A DNA stretch of 23,302 nt from Acidimicrobiales bacterium (GTDB lineage Bacteria > Actinomycetota > Acidimicrobiia > Acidimicrobiales > Ilumatobacteraceae): the NCBI GenBank assembly GCA_030830415.1, contig JAURNB010000192.1:1-23302 (forward strand), written 5' to 3'. The first letter of the stretch is position 1. Every line of letters starts with the position of its first letter. Shown piece by piece: positions 7,590-15,688 of the stretch. The translations under genes were made by a program, and so were the position numbers. The notes beneath the pieces are model-generated. The model was not told the origin of the DNA, searched no databases, and saw only the letters and a list, made by a program, of their open reading frames with translations.

Positions 7590-9772
7590 CTGCGGGCGAG
7601 GAATTCTTCTTCCGAGGCTGTGAGCAAAATACGCAACTCATCGGCTAACTCACTGTGCTGTTCCAACGTGGGGTCTTGCGTGATGATGGCAATTGCCGTT
7701 GCGCGAGCTTGTTCAATGAGTTCTCTGTCGCTGCGCAGCGAGGCAAGACGCAAATCGCTGGTTCCGCGTTGACGCGAGTCCATGAGTGTGCCCTCACCAC
7801 GCAGTTCTAGGTCGATTTCTGCAAGCAAAAATCCATCGGTTGTTTGCACTAAAGCCTCTACTCGCGGCCCTGGTTCGTGCACTAACTCGCCCGATTCTGG
7901 TGGTTGTGTTACCAGCCAGCATTGCGATGCAATTTTTCCACGGCCAACCCGACCCCGCAGCTGATGCAGTTGAGCAATACCAAAGCGATCAGCATCGAGC
8001 ACCACCATCATGGTGGCATTAGGAACATCAACCCCAACTTCAATGACCGTGGTAGCCACCAGCGCATCGGTTTCGCCACGGCGGAAGGTTTCCATTGCGG
8101 TTTCTTTTTCTTGTGAAGACATCCGGCCGTGCAACAAACCAAGCCGGAGACCCTTGAGCTCTCCAAAACCTAGTTTTTGAAAAGTGTCTTCAGCAGCTGC
8201 AGCTTCAATTTTTTCGCTCTCGTCAATGAGCGGACACACCACAAAAGCTTGTTGACCTAGCTTCACACCTTCGCGCACTTGCGCCCAGAGCTCTGCCTCG
8301 CTTTGCTCTCCACTCGCCCACATGGTTTCAATGGGTGTGCGCCCAGGTGGCAACTCGTCGAGCACACTCACATCTAAGTCGCCATACACCGTCATTGCAG
8401 CGGTCCGCGGAATTGGCGTAGCGGTCATTACTAAAACGTCGGGAACAATGGGGAGTCCCTGCGGGTTCAACATTGACTTATCTCTCAGCGCTGCACGCTG
8501 TTCCACACCAAAGCGGTGCTGCTCGTCGATTACCACGACCCCGAGCTTGTTGAATTTCACTGCATCTTGAATGAGTGCATGTGTTCCAATAATGATGTCG
8601 ACAGTTCCTTCTTCAAGACCCTGCAAAACATCACGACGCTGTTCACCAGTAATGCGGTTCGTGAGCATTTCCACGCGCAGCGGGCGGCTACCGAAGAGAT
8701 TTTCTGCGTCGGTCACCACGAGACCTTCTAATAACTTACACACGCCGCTTGCATGTTGTTCGGTGAGTACTTCTGTCGGAGCCATGAGCGCTCCCTGATA
8801 TCCGCCTTCGACTGCTTGCAACAGTGCGGCAACCGCAACAACTGTTTTTCCGCTACCCACGTCACCTTGCAACAACCGGTGCATGGGGTGGCCGGCAACA
8901 AGGTCTTGAGATATCTCTGTTATTGCACGTTGTTGCGCCGAGGTTAAAGGGAAAGGCAATGCACCGATGAACTGCTCGACCATCTTCTGTGAGGTGGAGT
9001 GACTAATGCCTAGTGCTTCTCGTTCAAGTTGGTGTTTTCGCCCCACCAGCACCAACTGCACTCTTAACAGTTCATCAAATGCCAAGCGTCGACGTGCCGC
9101 CTCTTTGGTCTCCATCGTGTCGGGCATATGAATGTTGCGCAGTGCTTCATGACGTGGCAGTAAACCCAATTCAGCAATCACACTTTCGGGCAGTGGGTCG
9201 AGAATGCCACGTGCTTCACATCGTGAAAGTGCATTTTCTACCCAGCCCGCAAACTCCCAGGTTTTGATTCCATGTTCTTCGCTCTGCGGGTAAATGGGAA
9301 CAATACGGCCCGTTCGATCGCCAATGAGATCGACCACAGGGTTTGTCATCTGCAACGAACCTCGGTATTCATCGGCTTTACCAAAAACGGAAATGGTGAG
9401 CCCTTCGCGCAACTGCTTCTCACGATATGGCTGGTTAAAAAAAGTGAGCGTTAATCTGCTCGACCCATCGCCCACTACGGCCGTGACGAGCGAACGACGG
9501 TTCTTTGTCATGCGCTTATTCACACTGCGCACCTCAACAAGAACCATTGCCTCCACGCCTGGCTGCAAATCTTTTAATCGACATTCGTGAGTACGGTCGA
9601 CCCAGCGCCGCGGATACGCCATGAGCAAATCGAGAATGCTGTTGATGCCACGCTTATGCAGATCGGCGGTTCGCTTTTCTCCGACACCGCGTAATTCTTC
9701 AACCTTGCGAAGGTGCAGATCTCGAAAAGTAATGGGCCCGGTTGCTATTTGAGCATCAGCGCTTGTTGCCAC
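7586..9772 (-). CDS. recG: ATP-dependent DNA helicase RecG
   Basis: RecG is a superfamily 2 helicase that regresses stalled replication forks and processes branched DNA. The 728-residue protein starts with the wedge/OB region (about 60-155). The helicase core shows Walker A GDVGSGKT (303-310), DEQH (416-419), TATPIPRT (450-457) and QLRGRVGRG (604-612). The family C-terminus (ELRGEGTLMDSRQRGTSDLR) is present. Length is slightly above the E. coli protein. The GTG start at 9772 lies 5 nt after the stop of the FakA-like gene, so the two are probably co-transcribed. The stop shares bases with the convergent small zinc-ribbon gene. Confidence 0.97.
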   Translation of the reverse strand: MATSADAQIATGPITFRDLHLRKVEELRGVGEKRTADLHKRGINSILDLLMAYPRRWVDRTHECRLKDLQPGVEAMVLVEVRSVNKRMTKNRRSLVTAVVGDGSSRLTLTFFNQPYREKQLREGLTISVFGKADEYRGSLQMTNPVVDLIGDRTGRIVPIYPQSEEHGIKTWEFAGWVENALSRCEARGILDPLPESVIAELGLLPRHEALRNIHMPDTMETKEAARRRLAFDELLRVQLVLVGRKHQLEREALGISHSTSQKMVEQFIGALPFPLTSAQQRAITEISQDLVAGHPMHRLLQGDVGSGKTVVAVAALLQAVEGGYQGALMAPTEVLTEQHASGVCKLLEGLVVTDAENLFGSRPLRVEMLTNRITGEQRRDVLQGLEEGTVDIIIGTHALIQDAVKFNKLGVVVIDEQHRFGVEQRAALRDKSMLNPQGLPIVPDVLVMTATPIPRTAAMTVYGDLDVSVLDELPPGRTPIETMWASGEQSEAELWAQVREGVKLGQQAFVVCPLIDESEKIEAAAAEDTFQKLGFGELKGLRLGLLHGRMSSQEKETAMETFRRGETDALVATTVIEVGVDVPNATMMVVLDADRFGIAQLHQLRGRVGRGKIASQCWLVTQPPESGELVHEPGPRVEALVQTTDGFLLAEIDLELRGEGTLMDSRQRGTSDLRLASLRSDRELIEQARATAIAIITQDPTLEQHSELADELRILLTASEEEFLARS

Positions 9773-9777
9773 AATGT

Positions 9778-11448
9778 TTATTCAACACCAAACAAGTAGG
9801 GGTACAGAGGTTGTCCACCACGATGCACTTCTACTTCTACAGTCCCGAAGTTCTCGCCAATCCAAGCCCGCAACTCTTCGGTCATTGCTGCCGTAGCGTC
9901 GGCGCCTTCTAACACGGTGACAATTTCTCGATCGGGCGTGATGAGGTTTTCCAAAAGTTGAGTAGCTGCTGCGCGCCAGGTGCCACCAATAGAGACGATG
10001 CCATCGCCACGCACAATGCCAATCCAATCGCCAGCGGTAATGGCACCCGCATCGCTGTCGGTATCGCGCACTGCTTGTGTAATTTCACCTGTGGCCACGC
10101 TGTTGGCTGCTGCAGTCATTTCACGAGCATTGTGCTCGGCTGAAGACTCTGGGTCGTAGACCACGAGGCAAGCAAGTGCTTCGGGCATTGAACACGTAGG
10201 AACAACACGAATATCTTTTGTTGTGAGTTCAGCAACCTGCAGTGCCACAGGAATAATGTTTTTATTGTTTGGCAAGAGCACAACTTGTTGCGCATTCATG
10301 CGTTCAACAGCATCAAGCAACTCTGCTGTTGATGGGTTGAGTGTTTGACCACCCGAAATCACACCGTGTACACCGAGTTGACCAAAGAGTTCGGCAATTC
10401 CTTCACCGCTGGCAACCGCCACCACTGCACAGGTGACTGGAGGCAATGAAGTTGAGGTATGAGCAATGGCATGCACTCCGGTTCCTCGCACATGTTCATC
10501 GCGTTTCGCATGCTCTTCAGCAACTTCTTCGAACAGATCGGTGACACGAATGGCACGTGGCCTTCCACCGAGCGCGAGAGGTGCTTCAATAGCTGCCCCA
10601 ATATCGTTCGTGTGCACGTGACAGTTATAAAGACCGTCTCCGCCCACGACCACAATGGAGTCGCCAATTTCGCCCCATGCGTTTTTGAAATCTTTCGCGA
10701 ATGCATCGTCGAGGTCGAGCAAGAACATCACCTCGTAGCGCAATTCACTCACATCGACTTCGCCACTTTTCACCTCATGGGTAATGGCATCTAAATCGGG
10801 GCCAGCATCTTCACTGGGCTCTGGAAGTGCTTCACCGTCAATGATGTGCATCGCGGAGTCGAGGAGCAACAAGAAACCTGCGCCTCCGGCATCGACAACG
10901 CCCGCTTGTTTTAACACAGGCAGTTGCTCGGGAGTATTTGCAAGCGCAGCACGACCAGCGACACGCGCACTATGCAAGACCGCACGTAACGACCCACCAC
11001 CGTCTGCAGCGATGACTGCGGCATCGGCAGACTCACGCACAACAGTGAGGATGGTTCCTTCAATAGGTTTCAACACCGCGTCGTACGCAGCAACTGAAGC
11101 AGCCTTCAAGGCTTCGGCAAGTTTTGCACCACTTACTTCTGTGACGGTAGAGAAAGTGCCGGCGATGCCGCGCAAAATTTGCGACAAGATCACGCCACTA
11201 TTTCCTCGCGCTCCCATGAGCGAGCCATGGCTCACGGCTTGGCAGGTGGAAGCAAAGGTGTCGGTGGCCCCATCGAGTTCAGCCACCACGGCATCGAGCG
11301 TGCGCGACATGTTGGTTCCGGTGTCGCCATCGGGAACGGGGTACACATTGAGACGGTTAATGCCGGCGGCATGGGCCTTCATCGTGTCGCGGAAGGTGAC
11401 GACGGTCTGGCGGAAGTGGTCGGCGGACAGCCGATCGAGTGTGGGCAC
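9778..11448 (-). CDS. DAK2-domain fatty acid kinase, FakA/YloV type
   Basis: FakA-type proteins phosphorylate fatty acids bound to a FakB partner, giving acyl-phosphate for PlsY. The ATP/Mg motif YPVPDGDTGTNM lies at about 36-47 and HGSLMGARGNSGVIL at 74-88, both diagnostic of the DAK2 nucleotide domain. GVVDAGGAGFLLLL follows at about residue 190. The middle and C-terminal domains of FakA/YloV, including LLPNNKNIIPVALQVAEL, are present. Length 556 fits. No fakB (DegV) gene lies in the window, so the substrate is by family only. The gene sits before recG, a common actinobacterial pairing, and the same block holds plsX, another route to acyl-phosphate. A GTG start at 11448 is preceded at 7 nt by TACTCT, suggesting a leaderless message divergent from rpmB. 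Confidence 0.92.
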   Translation of the reverse strand: MPTLDRLSADHFRQTVVTFRDTMKAHAAGINRLNVYPVPDGDTGTNMSRTLDAVVAELDGATDTFASTCQAVSHGSLMGARGNSGVILSQILRGIAGTFSTVTEVSGAKLAEALKAASVAAYDAVLKPIEGTILTVVRESADAAVIAADGGGSLRAVLHSARVAGRAALANTPEQLPVLKQAGVVDAGGAGFLLLLDSAMHIIDGEALPEPSEDAGPDLDAITHEVKSGEVDVSELRYEVMFLLDLDDAFAKDFKNAWGEIGDSIVVVGGDGLYNCHVHTNDIGAAIEAPLALGGRPRAIRVTDLFEEVAEEHAKRDEHVRGTGVHAIAHTSTSLPPVTCAVVAVASGEGIAELFGQLGVHGVISGGQTLNPSTAELLDAVERMNAQQVVLLPNNKNIIPVALQVAELTTKDIRVVPTCSMPEALACLVVYDPESSAEHNAREMTAAANSVATGEITQAVRDTDSDAGAITAGDWIGIVRGDGIVSIGGTWRAAATQLLENLITPDREIVTVLEGADATAAMTEELRAWIGENFGTVEVEVHRGGQPLYPYLFGVE

Positions 11449-11455
11449 GTCGCTA

Positions 11456-11461
11456 AGAGTA
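11456..11461 (-). promoter_or_regulatory. Candidate -10 (TACTCT) for the fakA-like/recG operon
   Basis: TACTCT fits TAnnnT and stands exactly 7 nt before the GTG start at 11448, consistent with a leaderless transcript. It shares the 93-bp divergent region with the rpmB promoter. No strong -35 is apparent. Confidence 0.5.
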
Positions 11462-11495
11462 ACGATTTTGTACTCGGTGTGCCTATTTAGCGCAG

Positions 11496-11518
11496 TTTCC
11501 TAGTTGGGGTCTAGGAAA
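11496..11518. promoter_or_regulatory. Perfect 8-bp inverted repeat upstream of rpmB, possible operator
   Basis: TTTCCTAG and CTAGGAAA are perfect inverted arms separated by 7 nt (TTGGGGT). The spacer holds the candidate rpmB -35 (TTGGGG, 11504-11509), so a protein bound here could block rpmB. The arms also lie in the divergent region and could affect the fakA-like gene. There is no T-tract, so it is not a terminator. If rpmB is leaderless, the repeat is not transcribed with it, which favours a DNA operator over an RNA hairpin. The regulator is not identified. Confidence 0.5.
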
Positions 11519-11527
11519 TCTTGCTGT

Positions 11528-11533
11528 TAGAGT
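11528..11533 (+). promoter_or_regulatory. Candidate -10 (TAGAGT) for rpmB
   Basis: TAGAGT lies 8 nt before the rpmB ATG. A possible -35, TTGGGG, is at 11504-11509 with an 18-nt spacer. The spacing suggests transcription starts at or next to the start codon. No Shine-Dalgarno is visible before rpmB, in keeping with a leaderless message. Confidence 0.5.
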
Positions 11534-11541
11534 CATGCCCT

Positions 11542-11736
11542 ATGTCGTCAAGGTGTGAAGTTTGCGGAAAAGGTCCATCGTGGGGCATGTCAGTGTCGCA
11601 CTCCCACGTGCGTACCAAGCGTCGTTGGAATCCAAATATCCAGCGCATCCGTGCCGTTATCTCAGGCACCACCCGTCGCATCAACGTTTGCACCGGCTGC
11701 ATCAAGTCGGGCAAGGTCGTTAAGGCCGGTCAATAG
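11542..11736 (+). CDS. rpmB: 50S ribosomal protein L28 (zinc-binding type)
   Basis: L28 is a basic protein of the large ribosomal subunit. The protein (64 residues) reads MSSRCEVCGKGPSWGMSVSH and then RTKRRWNPNIQRIR, the L28 hallmark. Two Cys pairs (CEVC near the start and CTGC near the end) mark the zinc-containing form. The start at 11542 removes seven non-family residues of a longer reading from 11521. It is divergent from the fakA-like/recG operon, as in many actinobacteria, and is followed after 4 nt by a small cold-shock-like gene, so the two are probably co-transcribed. Confidence 0.96.
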   Translation: MSSRCEVCGKGPSWGMSVSHSHVRTKRRWNPNIQRIRAVISGTTRRINVCTGCIKSGKVVKAGQ

Positions 11737-11740
11737 ACCA

Positions 11741-11962
11741 ATGCAAGGGATCGTCAAAGCGTACGACCCAGGCTCCGGCGACGGGGTCATCATGTGCGAT
11801 ACCGACCTCGCCGACTACAACCTCGCGCCCAATGCGCTTGAGGGCTCTCTCTTTCGGATGTTGCGTCAAGGACAACGAGTGGTATTCACCCTCGACGAGA
11901 ACGGACGTGCCACACGTCTCAGCCTTGGCTCAGAATCTGACATGGCAACTCCTGGGTCGTAA
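11741..11962 (+). CDS. Small OB-fold protein resembling a degenerate cold-shock domain
   Basis: The 73-residue protein starts MQGIVKAYDPGSGDGVIMCD and continues to EGSLFRMLRQGQRVVFTLDE. This follows the cold-shock pattern: GxVKxY at the first strand, a GxGxI loop, a hydrophobic core and GQxVxFTxD near the end. The RNA-binding motifs are altered: RNP1 (usually KGFGFI) reads GSGDGVI, and RNP2 (usually VFVHF) has no clear equivalent, with YNLAP in that place. So the aromatic stacking surface is largely missing. It starts 4 nt after rpmB with no clear Shine-Dalgarno, suggesting translational coupling and a ribosome-linked or regulatory role. The fold call is inference from pattern; a longer reading from 11555 overlaps rpmB and is rejected. 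Confidence 0.7.
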   Translation: MQGIVKAYDPGSGDGVIMCDTDLADYNLAPNALEGSLFRMLRQGQRVVFTLDENGRATRLSLGSESDMATPGS

Positions 11963-11971
11963 CATTTCTCT

Positions 11972-12000
11972 TTGACGTCATTAGTACGTAAGAATATGTC
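11972..12000 (+). promoter_or_regulatory. Candidate promoter of pckG
   Basis: TTGACG (11972-11977) and TATGTC (11995-12000) are separated by 17 nt, a good fit to a housekeeping sigma-factor promoter. Transcription from about 12007 would give a leader of roughly 50 nt carrying the AGGAG ribosome site at about 12047-12051. This is the only promoter in the window with a near-consensus -35. Confidence 0.55.
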
Positions 12001-12059
12001 ATCCCCCAATTCACTCGATGCCGGCGCGCCGACATTGGCTTCACACAGGAGTGCCCACT

Positions 12060-13850
12060 ATGAGCGCCACCACAAATAACGCAAAGTTGAAATCATGGGT
12101 AGATGAATGGGCTGCAATTTTGCAACCCAAAGACATCTACTGGTGCGATGGAACCGCAGATGAGTACAACCAACTTTGTCAGACACTCGTCGATGCAGGT
12201 ACCTTCACCAAACTCGATGAAGCAAAGCGTCCGAACAGTTACTACGCACACTCCGACCCGGGCGACGTTGCACGCGTAGAAGATCGCACCTTTATTTGTT
12301 CAGCTAATGAATCTGATGCTGGCCCCAACAACAACTGGCGTCAGCCAGAAGTGATGCGCGGCGAAATGAAGTCGCTGTACACCGGTGCTATGAAGGGTCG
12401 CACCATGTACGTGGTTCCCTTCTCAATGGGTCCACTTGGCTCGCCCATTGCGCACATTGGTGTTCAACTCACCGACTCTGCCTATGTAGCAGTGAGCATG
12501 CGCATTATGACCCGCATGGGTCAAGGTGCTCTCGACGTATTGGGCAACAGCCAGTGGGTTCCTTGCGTGCACTCAGTAGGTGCGCCACTTGCTCCTGGTC
12601 AGGCCGATTCTTCGTGGCCATGCAACCCCGACAACAAGTACATCGTTCACTTCCCCGAGACTCGTGAAATTTGGAGCTTCGGTTCTGGCTACGGCGGCAA
12701 TGCGCTGCTCGGCAAGAAGTGCTTTGCACTGCGCATTGCTTCAGTAATGGCTCGCGACGATGGTTGGCTCGCAGAGCACATGCTCATTTTGAAACTCACC
12801 AACCCACAGGGCGTTGCAAAATACATTGCAGCGGCATTCCCTTCGGCTTGCGGCAAAACCAACCTCGCCATGCTTGTTCCCACCATTCCAGGCTGGAAAG
12901 CTGAAACCATTGGTGACGACATCTGCTGGATGAAGTTTGGTGAAGATGGTCGCTTGTACGCCATCAACCCAGAAGCTGGCTTCTTTGGTGTTGCGCCAGG
13001 AACTGGCTACGACACCAACGCCAATGCAATGGAAACATTGTGGGGCAACTCACTCTTCACCAACACTGCACTCACTCCAGACGGCGACGTGTGGTGGGAA
13101 GGCATGAGCGACGACGCTCCAGCACGTGCTACCGACTGGAAGGGCAATGCATGGACCCCAGAAACAGAAACTCCTGCAGCCCACCCCAACGCACGCTTCA
13201 CCGCGCCAGCTGAACAGTGCCCATCAATTGCCTCCGAATGGCAAGATCCGAAGGGCGTGCCCATCTCGGCAATTCTCTTTGGTGGCCGTCGTCGCACCAC
13301 AGTTCCGCTCGTTACTCAGGCATTCAACTGGGAGCACGGCGTGTTCCTCGGCTCCATCATGGCCTCAGAGACCACTGCTGCGCAGGCAGGAGCCGTGGGT
13401 AACTTGCGCTTCGACCCAATGGCAATGCTCCCCTTTTGTGGCTACAACATGGCCGACTACTTTGGCCACTGGTTGAAGGTGGGAAGCGCCGCAAAGCCAG
13501 AGAACCTGCCACAAATTTTCTTTGTGAACTGGTTCCGCCGCGATACCGATGGCCGCTTCTTGTGGCCGGGATACGGCGAAAACAGCCGTGTTCTGAAATG
13601 GGTCTTTGAGCGCCTCGATGGAACTGCAGGAGCCGTGGAAACCCCTATTGGCAACTTGCCAGTGGTGAGCGACCTTGACACTTCAGGCTTGAAAGTAGAT
13701 TCTGCCGACATGAACACATTGTTGTCGGTCGATACTGCGGGCTGGCTCGAAGCTGTTCCACAAATTCGTGAGCACTACGCCACCTTTGGTGCGAAGTTGC
13801 CCAAGCAATTATCGGCTGCTCTCGACTCACTCGAAAAGGCACTCGCTTAA
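12060..13850 (+). CDS. pckG: Phosphoenolpyruvate carboxykinase (GTP)
   Basis: The enzyme interconverts oxaloacetate plus GTP and phosphoenolpyruvate plus GDP and CO2, at the entry to gluconeogenesis. The 596-residue length and motifs are of the GTP class: kinase/P-loop FPSACGKTN at 260-268, metal-binding GDDICWMK at 285-292, PEAGFFGVAPGT at 304-315, LFGGRRRTTVPLV and FGSGYGGNALLGKK. The start at 12060 is chosen because AGGAG lies 8 nt upstream; an in-frame ATG at 12018 would add 14 unrelated residues. It has its own promoter after a 97-bp gap and ends 22 bp before a strong terminator, so it is probably monocistronic. GTP-type PEPCK is common in actinobacteria. Confidence 0.98.
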   Translation: MSATTNNAKLKSWVDEWAAILQPKDIYWCDGTADEYNQLCQTLVDAGTFTKLDEAKRPNSYYAHSDPGDVARVEDRTFICSANESDAGPNNNWRQPEVMRGEMKSLYTGAMKGRTMYVVPFSMGPLGSPIAHIGVQLTDSAYVAVSMRIMTRMGQGALDVLGNSQWVPCVHSVGAPLAPGQADSSWPCNPDNKYIVHFPETREIWSFGSGYGGNALLGKKCFALRIASVMARDDGWLAEHMLILKLTNPQGVAKYIAAAFPSACGKTNLAMLVPTIPGWKAETIGDDICWMKFGEDGRLYAINPEAGFFGVAPGTGYDTNANAMETLWGNSLFTNTALTPDGDVWWEGMSDDAPARATDWKGNAWTPETETPAAHPNARFTAPAEQCPSIASEWQDPKGVPISAILFGGRRRTTVPLVTQAFNWEHGVFLGSIMASETTAAQAGAVGNLRFDPMAMLPFCGYNMADYFGHWLKVGSAAKPENLPQIFFVNWFRRDTDGRFLWPGYGENSRVLKWVFERLDGTAGAVETPIGNLPVVSDLDTSGLKVDSADMNTLLSVDTAGWLEAVPQIREHYATFGAKLPKQLSAALDSLEKALA

Positions 13851-13872
13851 CACTAAAGAGTTCAAGGTTTTA

Positions 13873-13935
13873 AGGGTTCTCGGCGCCGTATGTCCCGATT
13901 TACGGGACATACGGCGCCGAGAACCCTCTTTTTTT
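13873..13935 (+). terminator. Strong intrinsic terminator of pckG (25-bp perfect stem)
   Basis: The arms 13873-13897 and 13903-13927 are perfect inverted repeats of 25 bp with the 5-nt loop ATTTA, followed by CTTTTTTT (13928-13935). Each arm contains the inner palindrome CGGCGCCG. It lies 22 bp after pckG. On the other strand it follows the membrane-protein stop, which uses the poly-T bases themselves (TTA at 13934-13936); the T-tract in that direction is poor, but the hairpin may still act both ways between the convergent genes. Confidence 0.93.
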
Positions 13936-14302
13936 AGCCAACAAGCATGGCGCGGATGCCGAGTCCCATGAGGAACAAGCTTCCACCGCCGTAGAGCAAA
14001 TACAACTTGCCTTTGAGTTGATTGCGATATGAGTAGATGATGGCAATAGCCATAATGGCAACAAAACCGTAGAACGCATGGAATTGCGGAAATTCAAGTT
14101 TGTAATGGTTGACCAACGCAACGCCCATGGCCACCTGAATGAAAACCGCAACTTCGACGAATGCGATGTACCACCACAAAGCACGAGTGCGTAAGTTTTC
14201 AATGCGATGTGCACCTAAAGACCAAACGCCCGCAAGACCGTTACCGATAATGACAACCCACGTCCAGTTGGCGTGAAGATCTTTCAGGAGCAATCCGAGC
14301 AC
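13934..14302 (-). CDS. Four-helix integral membrane protein, function unknown
   Basis: The 122-residue protein has four predicted membrane helices, about 14-31 (WVVIIGNGLAGVWSLGA), 42-64, 74-91 (FYGFVAIMAIAIIYSY) and 99-119. There is no cleavable signal peptide. Histidines occur near helix ends (His10, HRIE near 32, and HAFYGF near 75), so a cofactor or redox role is conceivable but not shown. I do not recognise the family. The GTG start at 14302 is preceded at 6 nt by TAGATT, suggesting its own leaderless transcript, though it lies only 22 bp after the phosphatase gene. The stop codon overlaps the T-tract of the pckG terminator. Confidence 0.8.
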   Translation of the reverse strand: MLGLLLKDLHANWTWVVIIGNGLAGVWSLGAHRIENLRTRALWWYIAFVEVAVFIQVAMGVALVNHYKLEFPQFHAFYGFVAIMAIAIIYSYRNQLKGKLYLLYGGGSLFLMGLGIRAMLVG

Positions 14303-14308
14303 CCTTGG

Positions 14309-14314
14309 AATCTA
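14309..14314 (-). promoter_or_regulatory. Candidate -10 (TAGATT) for the membrane protein
   Basis: TAGATT fits TAnnnT and ends 6 nt before the GTG start at 14302. It lies in the 22-bp gap after the histidine phosphatase stop. No clear -35 is seen. Confidence 0.4.
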
Positions 14315-14324
14315 TCTGATTTCC

Positions 14325-14891
14325 TCAGCGAATGAGGGTGTCGGCTTCGCGGCCCATCTCTTCAATGGTGAATTTTCCATCGTGAACAACCACTGTTGTT
14401 ACTGAGCAGTTGTCGAGGCTCTTCACTACGAGCCGATCGTCAGACAATGCCTCGCCAATGACCACATTGATTGCAATGAAGTGACTAAAGATCACTGCAT
14501 CGTGTGACATTGCAGAAAGAGAGCCGAGCAGGTTGCGGCGATATTGCGTATAAACATCGCCATCGCTCATTCCCAGCTGTGTCCACGTGCCAGCCATTGC
14601 ACCGCGCAACCACTCGACACGCTCTTCAAGAGCAACACCCACCGGCGAAGGAATTTCTGCAACTCGTGGCTCGATAACTGGCGTGGTCTTCCATAATGCA
14701 CTCAACGGCCCCGAAGTTTCTTGGCACCTGCGCAATGGGCTCGAATACAGCGGCAATGGGCCAAGACCCACTAAGAGTTGCGCAACTTCTACTGCCTGCT
14801 GCTGACCCAGTTCATCGAGAACAGGGTCACGGTCGACATTCCATCCCGCGGCTGCTCGGCCATGACGCACAAGATGCAAGCGCACACTCAT
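14325..14891 (-). CDS. Histidine phosphatase superfamily protein
   Basis: The protein belongs to the phosphoglycerate mutase-like phosphatases, which use a histidine phospho-intermediate. The catalytic RHG motif is in LHLVRHGRAAAG (His10 with this start), and YSSPLRRCQET gives the second phosphate-binding Arg. VIFSHFIAINVVIG contains the late histidine (FSHF) where the family often has GHG or SHG. Length is 188. The start at 14891 overlaps the stop of the deacetylase gene in ATGA; an ATG at 14903 is possible but has no ribosome site. The substrate cannot be told from the sequence. Confidence 0.88.
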   Translation of the reverse strand: MSVRLHLVRHGRAAAGWNVDRDPVLDELGQQQAVEVAQLLVGLGPLPLYSSPLRRCQETSGPLSALWKTTPVIEPRVAEIPSPVGVALEERVEWLRGAMAGTWTQLGMSDGDVYTQYRRNLLGSLSAMSHDAVIFSHFIAINVVIGEALSDDRLVVKSLDNCSVTTVVVHDGKFTIEEMGREADTLIR

Positions 14892-15685
14892 GAAAAAATC
14901 CATTCCTGTTTTGGTTCAACGGGTGCACCACGCTTTAAGAACCACTCGGTGCCAAACGCAAGAGCAAAAACTTCTGGCGGCATTTTCGATACAAAACTGC
15001 TGTCGGTGATTTGGCTTGCATGCTTGAAGAGCGACTCACGCTTTTGTTCGAGGTAACCACTGACGTCAATACGATGTGTTAATTCATTTTCCGGCATGCC
15101 CATGGGGTTGCCATCATCGGCAGGGCCATCGACATCGAAATCGTCACCTTCGGCTATTTCACCAGAGCCTCGTGCCATTTCTTGCATCCGACGAAACGAG
15201 TCGCGATTCATTGTTGCTTCGTATACTTCGCTCACGCCTGCAATTTCTGCTGCGCGATACCCCACTTTGTGTACTGAAATATGATCGGGGTGGCCGTAGT
15301 TGCCATGCCAGTCGTAAGTGGTGAGCACTGTTGCTCCGTACTTTTTCAAAATGGCGGCAAGTTTTTCGGCCGCTTCTTCCACTGGCGCATTCATGAATGC
15401 TCGCTGGTGGCTATTTTGAGGCCACCCGGTCATTCCACTGTCGTGGTATCCCAGCCATTCCAAATGCTGAATGCCAAGTACCGCGCACGACTCTTGCGTT
15501 TCACGGCGTCGCACTGCTGCAAGTGCTTCAGCGTCGGCAACGCCTGCAGGGCGCTCCCCATGTTCCCCGCCTGTAGCAACAACGAGAACAACTGTGTGCC
15601 CTTCACTTACTGCTCGGGCAAGTGTTCCACCAGAAGAAATACTTTCGTCGTCGGGGTGAGCGTGAAATGCAACAAGGACGCCCAC
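14888..15685 (-). CDS. PIG-L family (LmbE-like) zinc deacetylase
   Basis: Family members remove acetyl or other acyl groups from N-acyl sugars; actinobacterial relatives include MshB and Mca of mycothiol metabolism. The zinc motif HAHPDDE lies at residues 8-14 and GHPDH at 131-135, and ATGGEHGE follows the second strand. Length is 265. The GTG start at 15685 lies 3 nt after the racemase stop with GAAGGA upstream. The sequence does not decide between mycothiol enzymes and another N-acetyl-sugar deacetylase. Overlap with the phosphatase gene (ATGA) suggests linked expression. Confidence 0.9.
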   Translation of the reverse strand: MGVLVAFHAHPDDESISSGGTLARAVSEGHTVVLVVATGGEHGERPAGVADAEALAAVRRRETQESCAVLGIQHLEWLGYHDSGMTGWPQNSHQRAFMNAPVEEAAEKLAAILKKYGATVLTTYDWHGNYGHPDHISVHKVGYRAAEIAGVSEVYEATMNRDSFRRMQEMARGSGEIAEGDDFDVDGPADDGNPMGMPENELTHRIDVSGYLEQKRESLFKHASQITDSSFVSKMPPEVFALAFGTEWFLKRGAPVEPKQEWIFS

Positions 15686-15688
15686 GCC

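Noticed and set aside
10784..11503. Plus-strand reading frame (239 codons) opposite the FakA-like gene
   Set aside because: Ala/Ser-rich mirror of a strongly conserved DAK2 domain on the minus strand; no independent support.
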